DNA of 64,000 bases from Tolypeutes matacus (GCA_026826555.1 JAKSZT010054570.1:1872947-1936946), one strand, 5' to 3'. Shown: positions 23,921-37,159, counted from the stretch's first letter. Notes: generated by a model not told the origin, from the letters alone. Program-made: numbers and translations.

Positions 23921-25677
23921 CCTGATTGGGTACACTTTCCACTGTGGAGGGTTCCTGCTTGGCAATTCTCGAATGACAGAAGTCACTGACCACTCACTCA
24001 ATAAGTACTGTGTATGGCTTAACCCTCCGTGACCAATGCAGGTGCCTACACAGTCCCCCACACTAACCTCAAACTGACGTAGATTATAACCTTGACTTGG
24101 CCTTCCTGGCTCATACCCAGGGAGTACGTGCTTCTCCAAGCTCAAGTGTTTTACTCCACAGCCAGCCCCGGGGGGGACAAGTAGAAACACCCACTGGTGC
24201 CAAGTGAGTCTTGACACAAGTGACAGAATGGCAGGCTTCTGCGCTAGCCCAGAGTCCCCAGGTTTGTGTAAAGGGCCCCCTTTTCAAATGGCACCCACAT
24301 TAGAAGGTAATGTGTGGAGCAAGATAGAAGCAGTGAGGCTTAAACTTAGAAGCTCTTGCTGAAGAATCTTGGCAGTGAAGAAAAAGTGCAGAAGAAGAGA
24401 ACGGTCCCTGATCCTTCAGACACTGAAGGAATAAGACAGATAAAATGCCAGAAGGTGAGTGTGTGATTTTAAATGTAGGGGAGTTCAGCCTAGGAGGGGT
24501 TGGCCAAGCAATGTCCTTCGAGTTCAGGGAAGCCTAGAGACAGACTTCACAGCCACAAGTAAAAAGTCAATCATTCCCCCAAAAGTGCCACTCTTTAACC
24601 ACTGAAACAGGTGTTTCCCAAAGCATAAATGGCCAAGTTGTTTCTTCTTTTACCCTCTCCTGAACTAAACTGCAAGCTGACTTTCACTGTGATAAAATCT
24701 TTAATTTTTTAAACTATGTGTCTGACGGGCATGCCGCTGGCCTTATCTCCTCAAAAACAAGATGAGATTTGTCAAAGGGACAACTGGTAGGCAAGCTGGA
24801 AGCTGACAGTTAGCAAGCAAACTGATAACACATGTACTCTGACTCTTGATTTGGTTAAAGGAGAAGCACAGGAAAACGACCCGCAGAGCAGGGCTGGTTC
24901 TCAGTGCCCGGCCCCAAGAGTAGAGGCTCTGGGTAATTTCTGCCACCTCCTCATTGCCTAGCACAGAGTTACAGGTGACAAGGACACCCCTAACTCTCTC
25001 AGTGCAAACCCAAACTTTAAAAGAACAATGTAATGTGCACACCTCACAATGATTAGGCAATCTTCACATCTAAAGGACCATGAATATCTACGATCCTCTC
25101 CAAGCAGAACTGCCCAGTTCCTTTTACGTCAAATCCAGGCTAGGAAGCTATCCCCTCACAGTTGATGTTCCCATCATTGGAACAGAGGTTCCTGGGTCAA
25201 CATATCATCTACCGCATCCCATCCTCATTCTGAGAAGATGCATGCTCAGGAATTTTTTAAAGACCAAAACCAAATACCTAGGCAAAATGGCTCCAAATCG
25301 ATAGCTTTTACAGTTCCTCCAAATGCTGTGTTTTTAAAGTAATCACAACCATATCACTTTTTTTTTTTTCAGTTAAGGAGAGCAAAAGTCCTCAAGCAGA
25401 GAAAGCAAGAAGTGATTCCCTTCATCTTACTGCAAGTCTCTTTTTTTAGAAAGACAAACGGCATCCTCAAGTTCAACTGGAGAACGCAGGAGTTTGATAG
25501 AAAATGAGGGTAAAGAAACAAGGCCAACAGCTGGCCCGCTCCCCACCCCCTCATTTGAAAGCCCAAACCAATGGTCAGTTCAACAACTTTTAGGAGGGAA
25601 GACTCAAACACCACAGGCTCATTTTCCAACTCTCCCGGTTCGCCGGCACAGAAAGTACCCTTTTATAGCTGTCTTAC

Positions 25678-25862
25678 TGATCATGGTGCTTCCCCCGGCC
25701 AGGGATGCCTTGGTCCCTTGAAAGAAGTCATCTGCAGAGGTCATCCCCTGGTCAGGCATCTGGAAACGGGTATGGACATCAATTCCTCCAGGGATCACCA
25801 TCCTCGAATGGGCTTCGATCGTCTTCACCCCTCCTGGCACAATCAGGTTTTCTCCAATTTGC
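25678..25862 (-). CDS. DPYSL2: DPYSL2 (CRMP2) coding exon 3
   Basis: The exon is 185 nt on the minus strand. The acceptor AG is at 25864-25863 and the donor GTAAG starts at 25677. It completes Lys43 and encodes residues 44-104, from [20 protein letters not shown] to a final [14 protein letters not shown] and [16 protein letters not shown] are specific to DPYSL2; DPYSL3 has EANGKM and HTHFQMPYKG. In hydantoinases the GIDxHxH motif binds zinc. Here it reads GIDVHTR (His73, Arg75), so the second metal ligand is missing, as expected for the non-enzymatic CRMP2. Two residues differ from the human protein as I recall it: Ser96 for Ala and Ser101 for Thr. Exon 4 (usually starting IDHVVPEPG) is not in the window. 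Confidence 0.96.
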
Positions 25863-27849
<1,987 letters not shown>

Positions 27850-28476
27850 CTAAGCACACATTTTCACTCTACAAAAGTGGTGCTCAAAATGAGCCAACTT
27901 TAGAAAGATTCAGTGACAAAGGTAAACCTGTATGTAGTGACCTACTCATTACTTGATGAGTCAGTAATGATAAATTACCAAGAATTTATCAATGGTAAAA
28001 GAACCAACACTTTTAAATAGACCTGCAAGAAAAAAGAAGAAAAAAAGAATGCCTAGCAGTCTTCCATTGAAGAACAGTGAAAACATTTCAGATAAAGACA
28101 ATTTTTAAATGGCTTTAGGCTAAAACTTCATTTAAAAAGAAAATACACCCACATGTAGGAAATCCACTTCTTGGCAGGTTTGAGTGCAGAAAATCGACCA
28201 AAAGTCTGTTGTCATGGGATACTCTACACAAACACACTTAGATCATCTGTAGCAAGGATTCAATTCACTATGTCCTTTATATTTGTATTGATCTTTGAGG
28301 TAAATCAGTGATTTTAGCAAAGAGGGGGCTAAAGCTTCAAAAATATACTATCTTCACTATGAAGCTGTTAAAAAAGGTAGTTTTTACGATAAAAATAGAT
28401 GAGATGGCAATTCTAAAATCTACTACCTCTCTGAATTGTTGATGCACTTATATTTTATTTGGTGGTATTTGTTCAA

Positions 28477-28490
28477 ATATATATATATAT
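28477..28490. repeat. (AT)n repeat
   Basis: Seven AT units in intron 1. Confidence 0.85.
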
Positions 28491-29004
28491 GAAGGGCAGC
28501 ACATGAAGTCCACATTATGAATCATACCTTGCCCAAATACTGCTGATGGGATGGAATGTCAAAATCCTGGGTGCACCTGTGTTATTCCAGACTGGGTTTA
28601 AACCCTACCAACTAAACCACATATTGCCCTTTAAATATGCAAAACATTTCTTCAAAAGATGGCATTCATTTTGACAATGGGTAACTCAAAATTCATTTAC
28701 AAAATCATACACCCTGTAAGTACTATTTAGTACCAACCCAGAAAAGAAAATAATAGACAATCTTTCAAAATATGCAAGCTACTGGGATCTAGGAAAAATA
28801 GATATTTTTACACAAAAATGCATATACACCTGGAGTTTAGAAATTATTTATTATTTCTTTAACATATTGGAGAATAATAAGACCATTTTAATTTTGAACA
28901 CTGTAGAACCTTTATCCTGCTGTAGGCTTTAGAAAGAGTTAATACTCAATAGCAATCCCTGTGCTTGTAGAAGGTAAATTCAAAGACCTTCAGAAAATCG
29001 TCTC

Positions 29005-29135
29005 AAGTACATCATGTCATCAGAGCCTCAAAACAAATCTGTGAGGTCAACTGGAGCCAGATTCTTCTCCCCATGGCTGATAAGGAAACTGAGGCTCAGG
29101 GAGGTTACGCCACTTGCCCAAGGTCACCTGATCCA
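29005..29135 (-). mobile_element. MIR SINE fragment in DPYSL2 intron 1
   Basis: Antisense MIR: GGAAACTGAGGCTCAGGGAG, then CCACTTGCCCAAGGTCACC. Confidence 0.8.
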
Positions 29136-30189
29136 GTGGCTTTCCTCCATCTACACTGATCCCCCCTTCTCTCCAAATGGCTAGCTTGCCAGCTGGGAGG
29201 CAAGGAGTCCTGCCTTTCACCACCTGCTCCTTAAGCCCCTGCAGTACCTGTCCTAGCCATCATTGGGAATACCCCCAGCCACTATCATGCTGAGAAAAAA
29301 AAAAGGAAACATCACAGCCCCAGTGGATTCTAGTGCCTTCCAGAAGGCTTCTTACATAAGAGGCTGACCATGGTTGTGGAGGGAGGGAAATAACGCTACA
29401 GGTCCTATGCTAATGCAACCAGATTTTTTAAAAGGGGGGATACTCCTTAAAAATTGGTCTTGTTATTTGTTTGCTTTTTAAATTTTTTTCTCTCCACCTC
29501 CACTGTCAGAACCAAACTGCCTCATTCATTCATGAATGATGGCAAATTATTTGAGGCTTGCAAGAAATCCCCTCCCCACCCTCACTGCCCTGACTCACCA
29601 GACTCCCTCCTACAGTGCAGGGAACAGAGAATGTTGGATCCCCCTGCCCCAGGCTTTGGACCTTGGGTCTGTTGCCTTCTAGAAAAAGCTAGTATCCCTC
29701 CTCCCTGTAGGACAACCAAGCTCACTCTGTAAAATCCCCCTAGCACACGCCCCCTCCCTGGTGCATTTGTTCCCACATCCCTCTTCTGCAGATAGATGGG
29801 TGTGCCCTTGTGTACAGAGAGGAAGCCCAGGGTGCCGGAGGTGGCGGGGCTCAAAATAAAACTAGAGATGGAAAGCAGGCCCTCAAAACCAGTTCTAAAC
29901 ACATCTTGCCTGTTTCTAAAGATCCTTTCAGTGTCTGCCTCGGCCTTGGGTTCTACCCGGGAATCGGCTGGCCAATGGCAATTGTACATCATTATATAAC
30001 AATGAATTTCCCTCGCTTTCCTCCCTCCCTGGGATTTCATTCCAGGATGCTCTGAACTAGTACTTGCGAGATTTTTCCAGGAAAACACGGGGGGGGGAGG
30101 GGAGATTGCCGAGAGGGTGGCGATGGGAGCAAGAACCTGTGTCCATTTCTGTGCAAATCCAACTCATAGATGTTTTTCTCATGGCTCAG

Positions 30190-30900
30190 GAAATCACAAT
30201 CGCAGGCCTCTGCGGCGCAGCCGACACCTCCCGGCCGTTCCAATCATTGTCTGCCCGGGGCCGGGCCATCTGCTCCGCGCGTCCGCGCAGCGCCATTACC
30301 TCCCGGGGCCCGGCCCGGGCGCTGTCCCCAGTGCCCGACTTCCAGCCCGCTTTGTGGGCGCCCACACGGACGCCTCTCGGGCCGCCCCCCGCCCCCGGGG
30401 GTCCCAGCCCCAAACCAGAGGGCGAGAAAACGCACAGAGACGCCCCGAAACGGTCCCTGGTCAACAAAAAGCCAACGCCTGGTCCCCCGCCCCCTCCCTG
30501 CTCATCCGCGCGTCCCTGTTTTTCCTTTCTGTCCCCACATCATTCCGGTACACCCTGCCCTTTGCAGCATCCCTCGGCTGTCATTACGCCTCGGGGCTGG
30601 AACCGGCTCCTTTCCGGAAGGCAGGCTCGAGAAAGCCCTTTATGGTGGGGGGTGGGAGTCCCAGGGAGGCACCCAGCTCCCCAGCTCCCCAGCTCCGCAG
30701 CTCCCCAGCTCCACACCGCGGCTCGGGAGGCTAGCCTCGCGGCACGCAGCCCAGACAACAATCTCCCAGCTCCAGCCATGCATATTCAATCTGGCATCCA
30801 TTTGCTCCCACCCCGCGGGCTAGCACTGCAGCATCTCGCTCTGACAATAAAAGGATACAGCGGATCTGGCGCGCTCCCCGCAGCGCCCTGAATGCACTTA
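30190..30900 (-). other. GC-rich shoulder of the CpG island inside DPYSL2 intron 1
   Basis: CpG-rich sequence, densest at 30190-30480, lies inside intron 1 about 650-950 bp downstream of the coding start. It ends in a short minisatellite with a roughly 9-bp unit at about 30671-30712. Overlapping plus-strand frames of 205-275 codons are compositional artefacts: they are proline- and arginine-rich with no recognisable domain. The block may hold additional promoter or intronic regulatory sequence. Confidence 0.5.
30671..30712. repeat. Short minisatellite, roughly 9-bp unit
   Basis: CAGCTCCCC-type units repeat about five times with small changes in the GC-rich part of intron 1. Confidence 0.8.
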
Positions 30901-31112
30901 CGCTCCTCTTTTAATGCCTTGCACATTGTGTGACTTCAACAATTCTTCGTTCTTGAGCCTCCCGCCACCACCACTATCGCCTTTCAGCAACAGGAAAAAA
31001 AAGTTGTGTCCCTCTCCCAACCCCCTCTTTAAAAAAAAAAAAAAAAAAATCCCTTAGATGTCCTGTACCACAAAAGGTTGCAGACCGCAGAGCTCCCAAG
31101 TACCAAACTCAC

Positions 31113-31151
31113 CGTGATGCGTGGAATATTTTTCTTCCCCTGATAAGACAT
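31113..31151 (-). CDS. DPYSL2: DPYSL2 (CRMP2) coding exon 1, short isoform start
   Basis: Read on the minus strand, the 39 nt from the ATG at 31151-31149 encode MSYQGKKNIPRIT, the known N-terminus of the short (B) form of dihydropyrimidinase-like 2. The exon ends at phase 0 on a GT donor (31112-31111, GTGAGT). The product is a cytosolic tubulin-heterodimer-binding phosphoprotein that promotes microtubule assembly and axon growth downstream of semaphorin signalling; this role is family knowledge. The start is chosen because it is the family start and because no other ATG occurs on this strand between it and 31463. The next exon in frame is at 27762-27674. DPYSL3 shares this N-terminus, so exon 3 is what assigns the paralogue. 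Confidence 0.95.
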
Positions 31152-31440
31152 CTCTCTCCTTTGGGAAAAAAATAAATTTCAAGAGGGCAGCTTTATAGCA
31201 ATTAAAAAAAAAAAAAAAATTGCCGGGGAAGGGGTTTGGTATTTTTGCAGGCTCGAAAAAGCTGCAACCGCTCAGCTGGTCTTGCTGGTAGCAAATTTCA
31301 GGAATGTAGAAAAGCAATGCAATCGTCTGGCTCTCTTTTTTTCCTCTCCTCCGACAACAGCCCCGGCTAGGGCGGAAAAAAAAAGAGAGCGAGAAGAGGA
31401 GGGAAGGGGGTGGAAATAAACTACAGCAATAAAAGCCTCG
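31152..31440 (-). other. DPYSL2: Presumed DPYSL2 5' untranslated region (start site not defined)
   Basis: This stretch joins the CpG island to the DPYSL2 start codon. On the minus strand it holds a pyrimidine-rich run (about 31325-31410) with CT repeats, then an AT-rich stretch with a long T run (31203-31219). No ATG occurs on the minus strand between the start codon and 31463. The first upstream ATG (31465-31463) opens only a 14-codon frame ending at 31421. The transcription start is inferred to lie around 31430-31480; no sequence signal fixes it. Confidence 0.6.
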
Positions 31441-31458
31441 GTTCAAGTGGGCCTCCGC

Positions 31459-31470
31459 GGCGCATGCGCC
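31459..31470. promoter_or_regulatory. NRF1-type palindrome
   Basis: The sequence GGCGCATGCGCC is a perfect palindrome that matches the NRF1 consensus YGCGCAYGCGCR at its core. It sits about 310 bp upstream of the DPYSL2 start codon, near the likely start of transcription. NRF1 sites are common in CpG-island promoters, including neuronal genes. Binding is inferred. Confidence 0.6.
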
Positions 31471-31527
31471 GCCAGCCACTCCCTTTCCTCTCCGGCAAAA
31501 GCCCTACGCTTCGAGAGAGACGAGCGC

Positions 31528-31536
31528 TGATTGGCC
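31528..31536 (-). promoter_or_regulatory. CCAAT box in NF-Y context
   Basis: On the minus strand this reads TTGGCCAATCAG across 31527-31538. It contains CCAATCAG, the preferred NF-Y core. It lies about 65 bp upstream of the NRF1-type palindrome, a typical promoter-proximal distance. CCAAT pentamers also occur on the plus strand at 31878 and 31929. Confidence 0.5.
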
Positions 31537-31549
31537 AAACTCGCGGGAT

Positions 31550-31557
31550 ATGCAAAT
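31550..31557. promoter_or_regulatory. POU-type octamer
   Basis: ATGCAAAT is a perfect octamer motif (ATTTGCAT on the minus strand). It lies 14 bp from the CCAAT box at the edge of the CpG island, and the spacing resembles promoters that use POU factors. Binding is inferred. Confidence 0.45.
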
Positions 31558-32300
31558 GAAGGCAGACGGGGAGGGGAGCGGAGAGAGAGCGCGAAATGCT
31601 GCAGTGGAGGCGCCGAGGGCGGCGGTCGGGGCGTGCGCCCGAGCGGGGAGCGCGCGCTTCGCGCCCTTTCTTTGGGCCCGGGGCAGAGAGAACTGCAGCA
31701 GGCAGCAGCCCCAAATGCAGCACCGGTAACGCGGGGACAATGGCAGGGGGGCCATTCCGGACCCGGGAAGCCAAAAATAAAAATAAAAAGCAAAACACAC
31801 CCCGAGCCGCTCGGGGCTTTGCAGCTCCCGCAGCTCGCACACGTTCGCGCGCGCACAGATGCATGCCCGCCCGCGCGCCAATCCGCGGAGGCCGCCGCTG
31901 CATCCCCGCGTGGGGTGACTGCGCCGAGCCAATGGCTTGGCTGGCGGCGAGCTCGCGACTGCACCGCTGGCCGGCGCCGCGCGGCCCGGGAGGGGCGGCC
32001 GAGGCCTCCTCCCAGCCGCCCTCGCCTTTCGCGAACACTCTCCTTGGCCTCCGCCCAGGCGGCGACTGGGGGATTCAAATCGCTGCGGAGGGGACCCTGC
32101 GCGGGCCACGCCCGGCGCCCGCCGAGCCCGAGGAAGGGGCGGCCCGCGTCGCTGCCCGCGGGAGGGGCGGCGCGAGGGAGGCGGCTGGCGCCGGGGCCGG
32201 GGCTGCAGGCCGGGCCTGGCTCGCTGGAGGCCGGGAGGGTGGGCGCGGGCTAGAGGAGAGGCCGGAAAGAAGAAACCCAGCCTGAGGGTGCGCGCCGGGC

Positions 32301-34624
32301 TTCAGGCACCCGTTGCCTAGCAGCTGGAAATGAAAGTCCCTAAGTCCTTCCTAGCCAGAATAGGAAAGGGAGGTGCTCGGGGAAGACTGTAGTCTAGGGC
32401 TGTGTATGGGAAATCCTGCCCTGAAGTGTTCTTTTGTGCCTACAGGCCACCGGGAACTGTGTGGGGATCAGAAAAAAAGCAGCCTTTTGAACACCCCAGC
32501 AAGCCAGTGTTCTAACAGTCACGCCGACCTCCACCCACTGTTGGGGGCATGGGGGGAGCACGCTTTCCACCAATTCCTGCAGATCTGTTGAGGAAAAGTT
32601 GTTGGGGTTACAGGCCCCAAGTAGCCCCAAGTATTTACTGTGCTAGAGGCAATTCCCCACACCACGCAATGAGGCAGAAATGAAGAGAAATGTTGAAGCA
32701 AGTAGGAATGAAAGAAAGGAGAGCTCTTACATTTCAAAGGAAGGGAGAACTGAGTCATGGAGACCATCTCTGGGGATCAGTTAAAAACAGGACGGAGTCC
32801 TGAATCCCCAGTGAAAGATTCTAGTCGCACTTAAAATGGCATTCAAGGCCTCTCTTCTGGTTACTAGTAATTGAGCAGGCCTGGGATGCCCTTGGCTTTG
32901 TCTGCCCAACTCCTGTCGTTATGACCCAACTTCCAGAATCCCTGTAGAAGAAAGCGGCTAGTCCAGTTGATTCCCTGGCAAACACCAGTCTACCTGAGAG
33001 CATCCCTGTGCAAGGTTGCCCAGGCAGATACAAATGACTGAAACATCTGGGCTGGCTTATGGATTTGGGCTTCTCTGATTGAGATCAACTAATAGATAGA
33101 ATCCTTACATAATCTAGGTCATCAGGAAGACATGGAAAGAAAGAAAAAAAAAAAAAAAATCTCTTTAACTGGCTTAGCAAAGGTTAGCCAGGTAAGTACA
33201 AAGTAATCCTTGAGCTACTGTGGATCTTTGTTCTGGGTCTTTCTGTGCCACTTTGAACAGCTGCCTTTCTTTATAGACTAAGAGAAGGTGTAAAATTCAC
33301 CCTTTAACTCCTACTCCTGTAAAATCTCAAGTCTCAGAAAGGGGCGCTGGGTGAGCAGGCATGCCATAAGCTTCACTGTGGGTTAATTCATTCAAATTCC
33401 ATTTACTGTGCCTCTTGAAAATGAAATAGAAGCACTTCCCCCTCCAATATCTGATGTGCTGCAACACAGTGAGTTGATGTCAGCAAGTATTGGTGGCAGC
33501 CAGTAATTATTAAAGTCACAGGTCTGACACGGCATAAAATGTTCCTTCCTACCTGTTAAAAGCCAACAGTAATTCCTAATTGGGGGGCATGGGGGGAATG
33601 AGGAGGCAGGAAGAGGGCATAAGAAAAATAACCAAGTAAATAATGAGATTCAGATTAATTTAAAATTCCCTCTAAATATAGTGTTTGCTTATATTCTTGT
33701 TGTATTTTCCTGCTCCTGAATTGTTTGCTCTTAATGGGATTTAAATGTTTCTTACTGACCAGTGTGCCCATGACTATTTCATTTTGTAATATAAATTCCA
33801 AAGAGAGTTGGTATTGTGACAGTTTTTATTTCTGTAGACTGTAGCACCACTGATAGGAGGTTCTTAGCGCATCCTCACTGGCGTTTCCACGCATAAATAT
33901 CCAAAGATGTAAGGCTGACACTGATTTGTCTGTTCTGACTAGAGCCTAAAAGCATTTGGCCCATAGGAGAAACCCAACAAATACTTTACCTATGGCTCAG
34001 TGCAATGCAGGAAGCTCAAGGGCGAGTGGGGAAGGATTTTCCACCCACTCTGCCCTGATAGATTTGCTAGTATAAACTCTTTTTTTATACTGTTTAGAAC
34101 AATACTCAGTGAAGATTTCCTGTAAAGTTACAAATCATTATCACTGACTCAAATATTTGAACCTCTACTCAGACCTGATTTTTTTTTAATTTTTTTTAAA
34201 AATGAAATACGTGTCAACTATGAAAAAGCATGCTTAGGTTATCTGCTTCACATTCAGGTGCTTACTTGGACACCCCTCCCCAAGCCCACCTGCCTTCCCA
34301 TACCAGTGAAGAGCAAGATGTGGTAATTAACTGAGAAGGTCCTTTAATGAAACAGTTATCTCCCAGGCATACTGGGTGCCCTGACGCAGAGGCCAGAAGC
34401 GAGCAGAGAGTTTTACCCAGGTCTGCCTCGGAATCTGACTGCAGCCTCCTCCGCAGCTTCATCTCCCATCCCTCCCCGATCCCGGGGCTCAGCGGGTTCC
34501 CACAGGCACACACGCCAACACGCACCCCGAGGAGCAGACCTTCTCGCTGCTCCTCCGGGTGGCTTCTCAGTTCTGTGCCTTTCCGCAGGCTGTGCCCTTA
34601 ACCTCTCTCCTTCCCCTCGCCACT
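32301..34624. other. Upstream flank of DPYSL2, unique sequence
   Basis: No gene or clear mobile element is seen. A poly(A) run lies at about 33147-33162. The part 33430-33900 is AT-rich with several homeodomain-type cores (TAATTATTAA at 33505, CTAATTG, GATTAATTTAAA at 33653) and looks like a possible conserved noncoding element; conservation was not tested. Confidence 0.4.
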
Positions 34625-34860
34625 TCCTTTAAAACGGAGCTTAATGGCTCCTCCCCTGTAAAGCCTTCCCCCATTCTGCCCTATAAAGTGTCAAGCAATC
34701 CCTAGGGTTTTTGCCTCTTCCATAACATGTATTCCATCGTATTGTAATGATTTGTCCACTCCTATCAGATCGTGAGTTTCTAGAAGCTAAGACCCTTGTC
34801 TTCCGCTCACTCCAGTGACCCACACACTGCCTGACCAGATGCCCTAAACATTTAGTGCCC
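34625..34860 (+). mobile_element. L2 LINE 3' end
   Basis: Ordered L2 phrases: GGCTCCTCCCCTGTAAAGCC, GTATTGTAATGATTTGTCC, CAGATCGTGAGTTTCTAGAA. Confidence 0.7.
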
Positions 34861-36517
34861 ACATGCTGTCATGGGTATTCCAGAAGAAAAGGCTCATCTC
34901 CCTACATCACCACTACGGTGAACTTCGATGTTAAAATCCCCAACTCAGGCCTTTCTCTCAACACTTTGGCCTCACTGCGTCTTCCTCCTTGGCAGTCCAG
35001 CTCCTCTCCTTCAAGTCCCCGAAACTACAGGAAAACCTCATTACAATGCAGCATGTTTTCTGGGTGTCTGTGGCTGCCTACAGTTAAGCTCCTAAACAAA
35101 ACTGCCATATAGCACCAAGCCTGATAAGACGCGAGGAGAGAGCATCAATTCTAATATCAACCCCAGAATTCTACAAGGTATCTCCTGTCATTTTTTACTC
35201 AGAACCAAGCTCATTAAATTGTTCTTTTTCTCCCCCCACCTGTTAACTCTTTGAACATACCTATACTGTGCCATTCACCATATTATAGTACCTGTACTGT
35301 ACTACCTCACCTATATCAAAACGCATCATTTTCCTTCCTTTTAAAGTTTGAGCTCACAGAAAAATAGGAACACTTACAAAAGACATGCTCTTGCCCTTTT
35401 ATAGGACCTGACAGAGGATGAGGGCTCAAGAAGGATTGGATGCATGGGTGGACATGCGTGCAATGATATCCAATCGGGATCTTTTACATGTTACCATCAT
35501 CCAGCTTGCTGGGAAATGGGGGCCAGGGAGAGGTGCTGCCACTCAGACACTCCATTGTGACTTGGCTGCTTTCAGTTCCTCAGCACCCCACACAGAAAGA
35601 GGCCTGCCAGGCTAGTCCCACCGTTACTCTTGGTTTCATCTTCCCCATTTGTGACGCTGGAGTAACCGTTTCTGCTTCTGTAGCACAGTGGGGCTCTGTG
35701 ACTGTGCAGGGTTCAGAGTTGCAGCGTAGGGAAGCGCCAAAACATAAAATGCCGACAGGAAGAAAGAAAAGAGCCTAGATGTGGCAAAGAAAACCAAATC
35801 CCCACACTGCTGCAGCTGAACGCCAAGGGATGTGGCCTTAGAGGCAACCTGCAGGGAAGGTTCAAATAACGCAGTGGTAAAGAGGAGGAGGTACGGGAAT
35901 TCTTCTTTGCCAAAAACTAAGGGCATTGATTAGGACATTTAGCCAGAACTGACGCCTTCTTTGCTGCAGATAGGCTCCGGCAGTAAAGGTCATTGTTCTG
36001 ATGTGATCTGCACATGCCCGCTGTCTTCCCCAGTCACATCCTGTACGGGGGATGGTAACAGGGTAGTGACTGATAAGGTTCTGGAGTGGCTGGCCCCTTA
36101 AGGTGGATGCTGCTTATGTTGAAATTGTGCGGACTACTGGTCAACTCAGTTGGAGCTGTGAAAAGTCCTGATGAACTTCTTATTGCATAAAGACATGAGG
36201 TTTAGCTGTTCAAATCCTGTCAAACACTGCAGCACAGAGCAAAGTGTGCCTGCCACAGAATCTAGTAGAATCTGGCTTTTTCCTCTTACCTCCAGTTAGC
36301 ACACAATTCTCCCAAACTATCCCTGCATTCCCTGCCTTGCAAGTCATGGTCTGTGTGACTACAGATTTTCCTTGGGGTCTTTTGGTCAGAGCTGGCTGTG
36401 GCCGTTATATCTCAGACCTGCCCTCTGGTGGCGAGTGAGGAATGTGCCTTCTGATCCCCTTGGTCCTTGTCTCTGGCATAGTGGACTCACAGCTAGGAAA
36501 GGGCCTCCAAGATCTCT
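34861..36517. other. Unique intergenic sequence
   Basis: No recognised repeat or gene. Short frames (up to about 96 codons) show no known domain. It contains the CTCF-like site at 36418. Confidence 0.5.
36418..36431 (-). promoter_or_regulatory. CTCF core motif
   Basis: On the minus strand CCACCAGAGGGCAG fits the CTCF core CCASYAGRKGGCRS at every position. It lies about 5.3 kb upstream of the DPYSL2 start, outside any recognised repeat. Confidence 0.45.
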
Positions 36518-36625
36518 TGTTCCGGCATGCCCAAACTTGCCTGTGCATGGGAATTGCTTGAGACCTCCTAATAAAAATCTCCAGAGGTAAGGTGCAGAAT
36601 TTTTAAACTAGTCTACCTCTAGGCA
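36518..36625 (+). mobile_element. MER5-like hAT fragment
   Basis: CATGCCCAAACTTGCCTGTG, ATGGGAATTGCTTGAGACC and GTGCAGAATTTTTAAAC have MER5-type order; short and diverged. Confidence 0.4.
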
Positions 36626-36889
36626 CTTAGCCACAGGTCTAGTCCACCCCCACCTTCTGTTTTATAAGAGAAGTTGGGAGAACATGGACTAGAACTCAGG
36701 TCTCCACTCCCTACCCAGTGCTTTCCCCACTCCCCAAATTGCATCAGTGGCCCTGTTCTCCATTCACCCAGCTGGAATACCATTTTTATGCAAGAGCAGT
36801 AAATATTGTTATTCCTATCATTCTCCTTGTCTGCCTCCTAGTAATAGTACAATCCACTAAAAGATTGCTAGGTAGTTAGCAAGAAAGGA

Positions 36890-37040
36890 ATTAACATTAA
36901 TTGAGCACCTACTCTTATTTAATCCTCTGACAAATCCTATTAGATAAGCCTTCATATCCTTATTTTATAGTTGAGGAAAGTGAAGCTCGGAGGCACCTCT
37001 TGTTCCACGCCCAGGTTTATACAAGAGCAAGGGCAGTATT
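36890..37040 (-). mobile_element. MIR SINE fragment
   Basis: Antisense MIR: ATTAATTGAGCACCTACTC, then TATTTTATAGTTGAGGAAAG. Confidence 0.7.
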
Positions 37041-37159
37041 ATAATCCAGGTCTGTCTGATCCCAAAACCATGGGATTAGTTCTTTAGATGATAAAGTACT
37101 ACTCTGTAGAAACTGGGAGCAGCCTTGTGAAAGAGGTGGGCTTAGGTGACATGCTGTCC

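Larger units (their letters stand above)
1..25677 (-). other. DPYSL2: DPYSL2 intron 3 (partial, continues beyond the left edge)
   Basis: Everything left of exon 3 is inferred to be intron 3. No exon 4 (usually starting IDHVVPEPG) is seen on the minus strand. Repeats are listed separately. The stretches without recognised repeats are 1-829, 1236-3829, 10412-10877, 11738-12004, 12180-12834, 13190-13519, 15200-17204, 17391-17840, 17928-20322, 20538-21414, 21691-23530 and 23921-25677. They contain no open frame with a recognisable domain; short frames there look random. Confidence 0.75.
31430..32300 (-). promoter_or_regulatory. DPYSL2: CpG island promoter of DPYSL2
   Basis: Very high G+C with frequent CpG, in sharp contrast to the AT-rich flanks, ends next to the DPYSL2 first exon. 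It contains a perfect NRF1-type palindrome, an inverted CCAAT box in NF-Y context, an octamer, and several GC-box-like GGGGCGG runs (for example near 32136 and 32163). No TATA box is evident at a fixed distance. This is the usual architecture of a dispersed-start CpG-island promoter. Long open frames across it on both strands result from stop-codon depletion in GC-rich DNA and are not annotated as genes. Confidence 0.85.

Noticed and set aside
1..25677. DPYSL2 exon 4 in the left part of the window
   Set aside because: No minus-strand segment encoding the expected IDHVVPEPG start was found; the exon presumably lies further left.
31054..31479. 141-codon minus-strand frame overlapping the DPYSL2 start
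   Set aside because: It opens with GTG, not ATG, and has T-run-encoded Phe stretches; it is not a credible upstream frame in a mammalian mRNA.
30064..32320. Many long open frames (up to 275 codons) on both strands
   Set aside because: They lie in the CpG island, where stop codons are rare. They overlap each other, are low-complexity Pro/Arg/Ala-rich and match no domain.
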